From Carettochelys insculpta (Eukaryota > Chordata > Testudines > Carettochelyidae), in assembly GCF_033958435.1 (NCBI RefSeq), contig NC_134144.1, forward strand, positions 9,046,010 through 9,110,009: 64,000 bases of DNA. Direction: 5' to 3'. Every line of letters starts with the position of its first letter. Position 1 is the first letter of the stretch. This document shows, piece after piece, positions 11,395 through 21,821 of the stretch. Both the position numbers and the translations under genes were made by a program. Under the pieces are notes generated by a model that saw only the letters and a list, made by a program, of their open reading frames with translations, had not been told where the DNA came from and made no database searches.

Positions 11395-11715
11395 CAGTGG
11401 CACTGAGAGGCGCCTTGGGACCCACGGCGGGTGGGAGGAGGTCCAGCTCTGTACTCAGAAGGGGCGGGGCCAAGGGTGGAAGGGGTGGGGCTTAGAGCAT
11501 TTGGCCCTCGGCAGTTCCTGGACAGCAGTGCTGCGGCCTCCCCCACCGCCACCACAGTGTGTGCAGCAGTGCTGTCATGGCAACTCAAAGGGCCCTGGAG
11601 ATCCAGCTGCTGCGACTCTGGCAATGGGGGTGGCTGAAGCTCCGGGCCCCTTTGAAACATCAGGCCCAGCGGCAACTGCCCCCTCCCCTCGTGGGCCTGT
11701 GCCTACTTGGCTGCG
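11395..11715 (+). repeat. GC-rich unclassified interspersed repeat, fullest copy
   Basis: This is the reference copy for the family: 'gtccagctctgtactcagaa', then GGGGCGGGGCCAAGGG, a CTGCTGC/CCACCGCCACC middle, then CTCCGGGCCCCTTTGAAA and GCAACTGCCCCCTCCCC. Open frames on both strands come from its low-complexity composition. Confidence 0.6.
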
Positions 11716-11934
11716 GCATCAGAAGACACGTCCGAAGGTCCAGACATAGCTAACAGGAACAGACGGGAGGCCAGACCCAACGATGGTGTAAATCAGTGTA
11801 GATGCACTGACTTCAGTATCACTACGTCTGTGACCTGACCCCCCGGACCGAATAGCGCAACCTTTATTCACATCAGGAATCTTTGCTTGTTCACATATGG
11901 GTTTCAGGTGGGCCACTCAGATTAATGTGGAGGT

Positions 11935-12109
11935 GACATCCCCACCCCAAGCCCAGTCTCCGTGGCTCTTCCGGGGCTCTTCTGGAAGCAAAATCTCACG
12001 AGACGATGCAAATGAGGTGAGAGATATTTAAATCCATGCCTCATTTGAATATTCCACTTTGCTCTTTACCATGCCCCTTCTGGAAGGGAAGGGCTGTGTA
12101 GACGCAGCC
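11935..12109. mobile_element. PIF-Harbinger-type MITE fragment
   Basis: It ends with GTGTAGACGCAGCC, the same terminal motif class (GGCTGCGTCTACAC read inward) as the 3011-3721 element. Inside lies the ATGCAAATGAGG..ATTTAAAT..CCTCATTTGAATAT near-palindrome. The opposite terminus is missing. Confidence 0.6.
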
Positions 12110-12164
12110 ATAGTGTTTAATGTCACAGGCAGCCATTTGTGACTGATCAGGATTCAGCAACTTC

Positions 12165-12720
12165 CGAAATTCCGAGGCCAGAAGGGATCATGGTGATCAT
12201 CTCATCTGACCTCCTGCTATACCACAGGCCCCAGAACTTACAAAGTAATCCCTAGAGCAAGTGTTTCAGAAAAACATCCAATCTCCATTTAAAAATCGCC
12301 CGACAGCATGAGCCTTGCTAAATTGTTCCAGCCATCAGTTACCCTGATTGTTAAAAAGGTACACCTTATTTCCCCTCCAAATCTGTCTAGCTTCAAAGTC
12401 TGGCCTTACATCATGTTCAACATTTCTCAGCTAGCTTGGAGAGTCCATTATTACATACCGGTTCCCTATGAAGGTATTTATAGACCATCATCAAGCTACC
12501 CTTTAACCTTCTCTTTATTAAGCTAAAATGACTGAGCTCCTTAAGTCTATCACGGTAAGGCGGGTTTTCTAATCCTTTAATTGCTCATGGCTCTTCTCTG
12601 AACCCTTTCCAATTTACCAACATCCTGCTTGAATTGTTGACACCAGACCTTGACATAGTATCCCACCAGCAGCTGCACAGTACCAAATGGTCCACACTCC
12701 TATCTGAGTTTCCTGTTTGT
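12165..12720 (-). mobile_element. CR1 LINE, 3' region, antisense
   Basis: The plus strand shows the antisense signature of a CR1 3' end: 'gaccagaagggatcatggtgatcatct'-like start, then 'ccaatctccatttaaaaat', 'tgttccagccatcagttacc', 'aaccttctctttattaagct' and 'gctcatggctcttctctgaa'. On the minus strand these encode the degraded C-terminal part of ORF2. Multiple stops and indels make it a dead copy. Confidence 0.85.
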
Positions 12721-12979
12721 GCAAACCTAAGAATTAAGAGCCACTGTTCACTACCAGCAAAGGGTACACAGCAGGCCCCCCACCCCCCGACAGCCACGCT
12801 TCTTCAGCATCACTCAGTTTTTACTGAATGCAGCCACGTAACATCTCAGCGAGGGGAGCAAGAGCGAATGAGACCATTTTAAAGATGGGAAACAGGAGAA
12901 AATATTTTAGTCTAAGCTTTTTCAATGACCCTTTCCAAAGACCAAACCCCCACAAAAGTTGAGCTTAAAATGACTGTAG

Positions 12980-13288
12980 CCATGGTTCCCAACCTGTTCA
13001 CTTGTGTGGGTCCTCAAGTGTTCCCCCAAACCATTGGCAGATCCCTCATAAAAGCCAATTCCAGCTGCTATGCATGTACGCTTCATTAAATGAAAAAGGA
13101 AACCACGACATCAATTTTTGGACAGCAGTTAACAACATTATTGGAAGATATTTAATTTAAAAATAATAATTAATTGTAACTTTGGAATTTATTTAAAAAA
13201 TGTATTTTCTATGATTGTTTTTATTTATCTTTTATGTTTTCACAGATCCTCTGCAGTACCCTCACAGATCCCAGGTTGGGAACCACTG
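12980..13288. mobile_element. hAT-type MITE with GGTTCCCAACCT ends
   Basis: The left end CCATGGTTCCCAACCTG is inverted at the right as CAGTGGTTCCCAACCTG. The element is 309 bp with an AT-rich interior and an 'agatcctctgcagtaccctc' block near the right. The termini are hAT-Charlie-like. The 8-bp flanks agree only partly. Confidence 0.75.
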
Positions 13289-16200
13289 ATCTACAGTTTT
13301 CAGGTATCTGGGGTTTTGATTACGTGGAAATTTTAACAGAAAATGTTGAGTTCTCATAATATTGTTTCAGATTATCCTAGACAAAACCAAATATTTTCCC
13401 TATATAAAATTTTCAATCAACTTCACAGGGAGGCTGTAGGAGGGACCTGGATGGCTTGATGAACTTGGTGGGGAGGACAGTCCCTATAAATGGGCTTCAT
13501 CAAAGAAAAGGCTTTGAATTTGCAGCACTGGTGGAGCAGAGAGGTAAGAAATCTGGAGAGCCAGCCTAGATATCCACAGAATGGTGAGACAGGGTTACAT
13601 CAACAGCGAAAGAAAATATTTTTGTAGCTGGATTTTAGATTGGCTGGAAGGGGTAATACGGGTAAAAGGGAGGATGAAGTAACACAGGTGGGAGGTAGTC
13701 AGGGCAGGGACAGATGATTCAACAGTCAAGACAGAAGGGGACAGCTCAAGTGTTGTATGCATGGCAAAGATGGAAACAGCAGGATTTGAAGATGGCCTGG
13801 ATTATGGGGGAGGAGGGGCAGTGAAAGAAGACAACATTTGGGGAAAGATAAAATTTCAACTGAATAATCTTGATTTGTTTTTGTACCGCATCTGGCCTTG
13901 GCAAGCCGATGGAAATTGCTGTACTGTTTGCTTGACTAAAATGCAATTCTAATAATTGATTACTACATTTAATTAAGGGATAATTTCCTTCCTTCTGTGT
14001 ACAGAAGAGACAAAACCTTCTCCATGTAGTCAACTGTCTCTGGATATGATCAATCAATCCCAGTCTATACTGCAGCTAAATGGACGGTGTCAGTAGTTTA
14101 ATAGCAGACGTCGGAGAACTGAATTAACATTCCTCTGAAATCATTTTTGGGAAACACAGTCCATCCTTTAGAAGTTGACTTAACAGCTCGTCACTCTGTG
14201 CTAACTATAGTCACACAGCATCCGTGTGGTTCCATGTACACTGTTCATAAGTTATTACCTTATCTTTACTACTTCATTCAGTTAGCAAATACACATTCAA
14301 AATGCATGGCCTCACGTGAATATGGACACAGACGTGAGAATGCATTAAATGGAACGGAAGGGGCTAAAGGAGACAACCCACAGCCCCATACTCAGAAATG
14401 TTCTGTACACATCTGTCTACATTTTCAAAAAAAAAAAAAAAACCCTCAGAGTTTGGAGCACCATGCATCTGCTGATTCATGTTCCAGCCATGCTCCTTTC
14501 CCCTCCCTCCCTGAGCCTGAACAGCCGTGAATCAGCTGTTTGCCCTGGCTCTGTGCATCTCCCGCCTGCACTCCAAACCCCTGCCTCAGGTTGGAACCCC
14601 CGAGCACGTGAAACCTCCAAGAGCCTGTACCCTGCACCCCTTCTTCCTCCTCATCCCTGGCCCACCCAAGCCCACTTGCCCACCAGAGGCTGCACCCACT
14701 CCTACACGCTCTGCTGCAAGAGAGACCTCGGACCTGGTCCTGGCTCCAACAGCCATGTGGAAAAGAGAGGGCTTCAAACGGTCAAGACTTGATGAGCTGA
14801 GGGTGGTAAATCCATGTTCATTGACTGCAAAGAGCAAACAGGGCAAATGAGGTCTGACTAGAGGATTCTCCCTGCTACACTAACCACATAGTGTAAAAAC
14901 AATATATTGTTTTAATAAAACAACAGGTGATTTATTATTTTTAAATCCAGCCCCTCGTCCACTGAAGAACTGTCTAGACTCCTTTTTTTTCTCTCTTTCT
15001 TTCTTTCTTTTTTGTATAATCTTTTTCTCAGTAGACAAGTTACACAAACTAGCATTTCCGACTGCATTTGCAGTTGGGATGCATTAGCGTAGTCTGTAAA
15101 CAACCCCAACAAAACAGTTGGGTAAAACAGAGAAAAGAAACCTCAGACAACAAGTTGCATGTTGCAATCGATAGACTATCAGCTCACATTGCGGTAAACG
15201 TTCTTGGCAGCTGCTCCCACCAAATGTGATATCTGAGAATTGAAAAATGCTCTGGTGTCAATTCAGCTGACAGTATTTGCGTTCCTCTGGCCCGACTCTT
15301 GGAGATATTAACTGACACAGCCTGCAACACAATTTCTACTGAAAACAGAAACATCTGTACCAAGAAATTGGCAAACTCAGTGTGCATTTTTGTTTTCATT
15401 AGAGGTTCTCCCATTTCAGCTACCCATCCTCTGTAAGGCTGAGTAAATGCTCTCATTATTTCATTTAAAACACCACCAAAACCAAATGGGTACGCATACA
15501 CAGAACAAGATGAGAAACAATCTTAATCTTGGCCCTGGGAATTGGCTAGTTGACCAGATATCATAAAATCATGAATGCATTGTGCTGTCCAAGCTCTGGA
15601 ATGAGGGAATCTTAGACCAACACAAACAGAAAACCCACCTCTTGTAGCTGTAAAGGCGTCGATCACAGGATAGCTTAGATCACGTTTCCAGAGTCTGCAA
15701 CAAAGCAAATAAGGGACTTTCAATGTTCAACACTCAATTAAAGCAACTAATGGTTCTAAGGAGAAGCAGGAGCATCGTGGGGTGAATGCTTTGTTCTGCT
15801 GCAAAGGGGCACAGCTAGCTAGGACAGGACGAACACAGGGTAACGTAACTCTGGTATGACACCTGTGCTGTAGTGAGCTGCCGCTGTCAAAGGGGTGGCC
15901 AAGACTTTCCACAACTTTTACCGTTTGGACGGTTAGCAGCCACTGTAAGTCAGAGCAGCTCTGCCTTGCACTGCCCTGACTTATGGCGGGGAACTGCTGA
16001 TCCAGGATTGGAGGAGGACAAATGATTTAAAGCCATCTTTTCCCACCTCCTTCTTCCCTTCCAAACTGCAGTGTGTACTCCTCCGCCATAACTAAAGGGC
16101 CTGGGTCAAAATGGTTTGGGGTTTGGTTTTTTTTTTTGAGGGGGAGGGGGAGGAGCTGGAATGCCTTATGACATCTGCTGATCAAGAATCCCCTATTTGT

Positions 16201-16659
16201 GTTCTCACTGAATAAGACATTTGTGACTTGATATGTAAGAAAGAAAAATGCCAGCCGTGACAATATGAGTCAACCAAGTAAAGTGATAACTGTGTGGTGC
16301 CAACGGGGCTGACTGAGCAGCGCTGGTTAGTCCTGGGCCATTAAAGGGCCAGGCCACCCTGTTTCAGCTCCCTCCCCCAATGCAAAGTTTCTGGTTTCAT
16401 AAAGATCACTGTGAGGCCAATAAGAAGCATCGCAGATCAGCGAAAGAAGAAAAATAGGGATAAAATGGCAGACCAGACTGATCACTCCGCGGAGAGCTCA
16501 CTCACTTCAGGGAACCCTGCAAGCAAATAAAATCACACGTTCCCAAATGGGAACTCAATGCAACAAGACCTCGCACAGATTCTGGTGCTTATTGCTCCTC
16601 ATAGAGAAGTGCCACAGACTCTCTTTCAGGGAGGAACGCTGCCAAGTGGTCAAATGACA
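13289..16659. other. Unique non-coding stretch with simple repeats
   Basis: I see no supported gene. It includes a poly-A run (about 14428-14443) and a pyrimidine-rich TTTC run (14981-15013). Several 60-150-codon frames occur on both strands without domains. Confidence 0.45.
14981..15013 (+). repeat. (TTTC)n / pyrimidine microsatellite
   Basis: An uninterrupted pyrimidine tract built of CTTT units. Confidence 0.9.
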
Positions 16660-16810
16660 GATGCTGGGAGTCAGGACTCTTAGGTGCTCTCCCTGGTTCC
16701 ACAGCTAACATACTGGGTGACCGTGAGGTAGTCATTTAACATTACTCTGTCCTAGGTCCATCCCCCACTCTGTAAAATTGGCACTAGTCTCCCCCATGGA
16801 TATACAGACC
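16660..16810 (+). mobile_element. MIR SINE, degenerate
   Basis: 'Gggagtcaggactcttaggt', 'ctggttccacagctaacata', 'gggtgaccgtgaggtagtca' and 'cccactctgtaaaattggca' follow the MIR consensus order. The 5' end is missing. Confidence 0.75.
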
Positions 16811-17284
16811 CTTAATTCATGAGTGATTTCCAGTTCTTGGAAGGAAAGTAGCTACCACACATGTAAGCAACTTATTAAATATTGTTATTTATGCACTCTG
16901 TTGAATTGCCCTGACTAAATTTCCTTTCCAGTTTTAATCCAAGAAAAGCAGGTAGCACGACAGGAATGCCTACAGCTGCATTATCCAGATGACTAACCAC
17001 TGCCAGAGAGTGCCAGCAGCAAAAATGTCTTTGCTACCCATTCATCTCAACTGAAAAAAAAAAACCAAAACATATTAAAATTGTGATGCATCGGAAAGGT
17101 GAGGACAGACAAGATGACAAATATTAATAGGAATACAAGTTCTCTGCACTTCCATCCAACTTTTAAAACCTATTGTATCTTGCAATACACTTGGCAGCCG
17201 GGGGTTATGATAGCTTCATTTTATAAAGGGAGCCAACAGGCAGGACATGTGAAGGGCCAGGGAGATGGACATACATGCTGAGCC

Positions 17285-17540
17285 CTTGGGCAAGGTTCAG
17301 GGAGGGAGGGGGGGCAGCTCTGTGCTCCTGGAAGGGGCGGGCTTGGAGCAGCCAGCCCTCAGCTCCACCCAGACAGTGTCAGGTGTCCCCCCCCCCCGTC
17401 CTTAGGACTGCAGAACTCCAGCTACAACTGCTGCCATAGTAGCAATGTCTGGGAGCCCCAAGACCTTTGGAATCAGTAAGCCCTGGAGCAGCTGTCCCCT
17501 TTGCCCTCTCCTCACCCCAGGGTGGGCCTGTGACTGGCCT
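17285..17540 (+). repeat. GC-rich unclassified interspersed repeat, copy
   Basis: It shares 'gcagctctgtgctcctgg', 'aaggggcggg', a CTACAACTGCTGCC block and a terminal CAGCTGTCCCCTTTGCCC-like block with the 11395-11715 copy. It includes a C12 run near 17387-17398. Confidence 0.55.
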
Positions 17541-19161
17541 CATAACAGCAGTTCAACAAATAAAACCCAGGAGTCTTGGCTCTCCGTCTCCTGCTTTGAT
17601 CATTAGCTAACACTCTTAAATGAAACAGACCGGTTCTGTGTGTCAATTATACAGACAGTACTTAACAGAGGATGCAACATTTAAGGCTTAATCAATAGGT
17701 GGGAAAAAACTTGTTGAGCTGCCTCTTCCCTCCCTCTGTAACCACAAAGGAAAAGTCAGTCCCTACAATATGCCACCCGGGAGAGACTGACTCACATCAT
17801 TTAATTCCATATGTCTGAAACGAAAATCAGCTTTAATCCTGTTGGACTTGCTAAATGAGAACTATCTCCATCAGCTTTACTGGCTACACCCTAAGAGGCA
17901 GTTGCATACGCTGACGTTTTGAAGTTTTTCATGAAGGCTCCTTCCTGCCCTGAAATATTCAGTTACCGGCACTGAAGAAATGCTGCCCCTAAATAATTTG
18001 TTTTTAACCTTCCTCTTCTGGGCAAGAGGGAGGAGAAATGGACAACAACCCCTCTTTCCAGAGCCTGTGACCTCTGCCTGTATCTCAGACTCAGCCCAGT
18101 CCAGACTCAGGTGAGGAACATGCAACAGTTGACTGGTGCAGTATCCCACATGTTGTCAGACACAAAGGTAGCTAACCTGGAGATAAAACTGAAGAGGCTC
18201 CAATATATATGAGTTGCTTGCCTCTGAAAGGGATAATCCACAGCATGTTTACTCATTGACAAGGACAAAGGTCTAGGCTAATTTTGGTGGATCCGCTAGA
18301 ATTCTGACACCCTCGGTCTTGAGATGTTGTTTGTCATGCGAGGTCCACAGAATTCATGGAATTTTGGCAGTGCTGATATATGCTACGGTTATGAGCACAG
18401 TATAAAAAAAGACAGACAACTGTATGCCTGCCTGTTTCATTTACAGTAACTAAGCTCTTCCATTTGTCTTACCGCCTCGACGGCTTTAAGAATTACAGGC
18501 CTTACTCATTGTTTTTGGGTGCACACCCAGTGCAAATTTAGGAAACGACTCCTAATAAATGGGGCCACGCCAATGTCTGTGACTCAGAGCAAAATAATCA
18601 GCGACTCTGTGTGTTGGCATTTTTTCCCACACACGTGGTGACTAATAAAATCAGAGGTGTTATTAAACAACACACCTATACTGAATTCTTACCATTCTTT
18701 CCCTAACTCAAAGTGAGCAAAGCTATCGGTTTTGCACGAACAGCAAGAGAGAGGTCAGAACACCACCTCTGGTGGGTGAAGTCTTCCATCTATCCAGCAA
18801 CAATGGTGCAAGATTCCCCCAAAAGGCCCATCAGTGGGCCTGAGCAAGGTACTAGAGAGGATAACTCATTATTCTCCAGGTTCTTTTCCTCACTGGAGAG
18901 ACTGACAAAAGTGGACCAATTTGTAAGTGATGTGGAGACACCATCAGCAATCTGGCCCAAGGCAAATGGCTTGAGACCACCCTACATTTCCGAGAAAGAG
19001 ACTGCGCCTGCTAGGTGTGGAACTGTGCAAGACAGCTTTGTCCTGGAACACCCTCAGCCAAACAACCACGGGTACAAGGAGAGAATGTACTTGAAAGGCC
19101 CGTCCCTAAGAAACATGCAAAGCTAATGCCCACAATTCATGTCTGAACAAAGATCGGAGGA
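17541..19161. other. Unique non-coding stretch
   Basis: No supported gene. A 137-codon plus-strand frame (18713-19126) shows no domain that I recognise and has no supporting splice or promoter context. Confidence 0.45.
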
Positions 19162-19343
19162 CAGTGTTCCCCCGAATTTTTCCATCCATGTGTGAGATGA
19201 ATTTTGTTACGTGTGCCGAGGCATGTGCAGATGTGAACCACCAATAGAAACAGCTGGCGGCTGGCGGCGCTCTGCTAATCAACTGGATGGCTCCTGAATC
19301 TCTCCTGGGCAGCTGCCCAGTGCTCAGCTTACAGAGAACACTG
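19162..19343. mobile_element. Short hAT-type MITE
   Basis: The left end CAGTGTTCCCCC pairs with CAGTGTTCTCT read inward from the right. The 182-bp interior has GGCGGCTGGCGGCGCTCTGC and CTCCTGGGCAGCTGCCCAGT. Flanks show no target duplication. Confidence 0.65.
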
Positions 19344-20519
19344 GTCCCGCCCATAGGATGAGGTGGAGCAGCCGCCCCAGGCCCCATGTTTTTGGGGACC
19401 CCGTGGCAGCCACTCCCATTGTCCTAAGGATGGGACAGGGGAGAATTCCCGAGGACCAGGGCCAGGGGATTACCTGGGGCCAAGAGCTGCATGTGGTGGC
19501 AGCTGCAGCAGCACCAAGGGGTTGCCTTCCTCTCCTGCCCTCCCTCCCCTGCACCCATCACGTGGGAGGCGGGAGCAGCAGCCTGCACTCTCTCCTCCCG
19601 CACGGCGAGTGGGGCGAGGGAGGCGACCCCATGCTGCTGCTATTGCCTCCATGCACAATCCCCGCCCCCATCCTCAGGTAATTCTGCAGCCCGGTCGCAA
19701 GGGGAGGGTGTAAGAGGATGGGGAGGGGTGGAACTTGGGATAGCTCTGGCTAGGATCAACCGCAAAGCCCATTGTGACAGCTTGGCACGCACGGAGTTCG
19801 CTGTGGAGATGAAATAAATCCATCTTGTTACTTTTCTACACCAAAATTTCCATGGGAGCACAACTTTAACTCTGTTTGGCGGGGGAAGGATATTCTCAGT
19901 TGCCTCAGTTCTTTCATTGGCCTCTGGGAGGCCCTCAAACAAGAGTATTACAGGTTGCAAAGAATGTCAAAAACCAGTACGGATTGTTCACAGGTAAGGG
20001 ACAATCGGTAACAATGTAGCTCTGAGTTACATGACAAATAGGTGGAGAAATGTCCCTGAAGTGCAAAACAGATTAGACACACAACGTTACATTGTTAATA
20101 GGAGCTCAGCCTTTGGTTTGCTGTATGCTAAACTCAAAACATACTTCCTAAACGTTCATCTCTGTTTTACAGAAAATAATTCATACGAACAGTAAGTTTT
20201 TGCAGTCGGTAAGTTCTCAGGGAGAAAACCATGCTGCCTCTTTCTGTTTAAATATCTCTCTGATTTCCTGACTGCTCTTTTAAAAAGCATCAGGGGTGAT
20301 CACTGTTGCCTTAATTTGGCTTCCACTGAAGTTCATGGTAAAACTCCCACTGACTAAATGCAATATCAAGCTCACTTGAAAATCTCCCCTTACATAAAAG
20401 ATCCTGAGCCAGCTTCTGTTCTTATTTGTTTGGAATGTGCACCTCCATAGCTCTACCAATTTTAATGGGGTTACTCTAGATTTACAGGAAAGGCAGGATG
20501 GGAAAGATACCATGAAGCA
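19344..20519. other. Non-coding stretch, first part GC-rich
   Basis: About 19344-19730 is GC-rich and may be another reptile repeat, but it has few CpG and no transcription-start signals. The remainder is ordinary sequence, with 'cactgaagttcatggtaaaa'-type text near 20325 that resembles an old repeat fragment. Confidence 0.4.
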
Positions 20520-21821
20520 CATGATTGAGGTCTGAAAGTGAGTCCCCAGCTGCAGCTTTTTAGATAGGCTCCTGGAGGTGCCATGCACCTTTCTAGACCA
20601 CCCCACATTTAGGGCTGTGAAACATCCATGGTGATCCACATGCACCTGTTCTTGTTGACATACTCTGTGGCTGGAGGGCTGGTGTGACAACTGCACCATC
20701 TTTTGCACCCCCACTCCAGTTAGGAAAGTCCATCTGTGCAAAGCCACTGTATTGGAGATACACATCTCCTAGAGCTGGAAGGGACCTTGAGAGGTGATCT
20801 AGCCCAGTCGCCTGTCCTCTTAGCAGGACCAAGCACCACCCCTGACATCTATTTGCCCCAATCCCTAAATGGCCTCCTCAAGGATTGAACTCACAACGCT
20901 GGGTTTAGCAGGGCAACATTCAAACCACTGAGCTATCCCTCCCCCTCCCTCTATATCCCTTTCCCAAACCCATGGTCTTGTGCAGCAGAACGCGATTTAT
21001 TTGCAGCAGTGCAGCCCAGCCCCAACACTAGACTTCCCCACCCCAGACTGATTTGCAACAGACAGGTTGGTAGCAACCAGGAGCCTCCAGCTTCCACACA
21101 GGAATTGTCACACGCCTTTCCACCCAGAGGGCAGGAGTCCTGGCACTGCCGTTCAGAAGCCAGCTCAGCACACAGCTCCAGGAAGGCTGTTTTATGCATC
21201 CCTAAAGTTCTGGAGCTCCCAGTCTCCGTCGCACACCTGCGTGACAGTGCGATGCCCCCACTCAGTGATCCTTCCTGCACCCAAAAGTGACAGTCAACCC
21301 TGTACAGGCTCTGTGACTGCCACATGCAATGACAGGCTGCTGCCATCTATCTTACGCAGTGTCAGCCGCTTGTGACTCTCCTTCCTCGGTCAGTAACTTT
21401 AACAGTGACTCTGCTGAAATGGGTGATGTCCTCCCAACACTGAACGCAACACAGGGGAGCTGCGTCTCATCCATGCTTTCTCGCCACAGAGCCTGGAGTG
21501 CACAGCAAAGACTGGCAGTTGTACAACTGACACTAGAGGAAGCTGGAAGCGCCTGAGATGCAAGCAGTGCCTGATGGGACATTTTGCACGTTCTCTGCAC
21601 TGTTTGCACGTTTGCACCATCCCCAGCGAAAGAGGGTGTTGCTAGGCACTGTGGAACGGATACCCACAGTACATTACTCAGACTGTTTGTGAGGCAGCAA
21701 AAATGCGGCCATGTTCTCTCAGAGGGAGTCGGTGTAAACATGTTTTGACGACTTTTTTATTGGCGACGTCTGCATGTCGACATCATTTTTGTCACTAAAA
21801 CTTTGCAGTGTAGACACACCT
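20520..21821 (-). pseudogene. PIF-Harbinger transposase fossil, interrupted by a SINE
   Basis: Harbinger transposases (HARBI1-like, DDE class) cut and paste their element with a Myb-like partner. On the minus strand I can read, in order, MHKTAFLELCAELA (about 21210-21170), ANQSGVGKSSVGAG in another frame (about 21070-21025), a FPNWSGGAKDG remnant of the FPNCVGAIDGTH motif (about 20735-20700), and DHHGCFTALNVGWS (about 20640-20600) matching the D..GRFTDVNVGWSG region. They lie in different frames separated by stops and indels. A Harbinger-like end, GTGTAGACACACC, closes the right side at 21820; a left terminus was not found. The SINE at 20765-20943 splits the gene. It is dead. Confidence 0.75.
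20765..20943 (-). mobile_element. tRNA-derived SINE, turtle Cry-like
   Basis: Read on the minus strand it opens with AGGGATAGCTCAGTGGTTTG, which contains an RNA polymerase III A box, followed by a B box GTGAGTTCAATCC (20882-20894) at the usual spacing. The tail (GACCTTGAGAG.. region on the plus strand, 20765-20815) resembles the 'gaggtcccttccagctct' end shared with CR1. This structure is that of the Cry SINE family known from cryptodiran turtles. It inserted into the Harbinger transposase, so it is younger than that fossil. Confidence 0.85.

Noticed and set aside
18713..19126. 137-codon plus-strand frame
   Set aside because: No recognisable domain, and no promoter or splice evidence.
19344..19730. 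Possible second CpG island
   Set aside because: GC-rich but relatively poor in CpG, with no donor or start signals; better explained as repeat-derived.
20280..20765. 161-codon minus-strand frame as an intact gene
   Set aside because: Only part matches Harbinger transposase, and in shifted frames; it is a piece of the fossil plus unrelated sequence.
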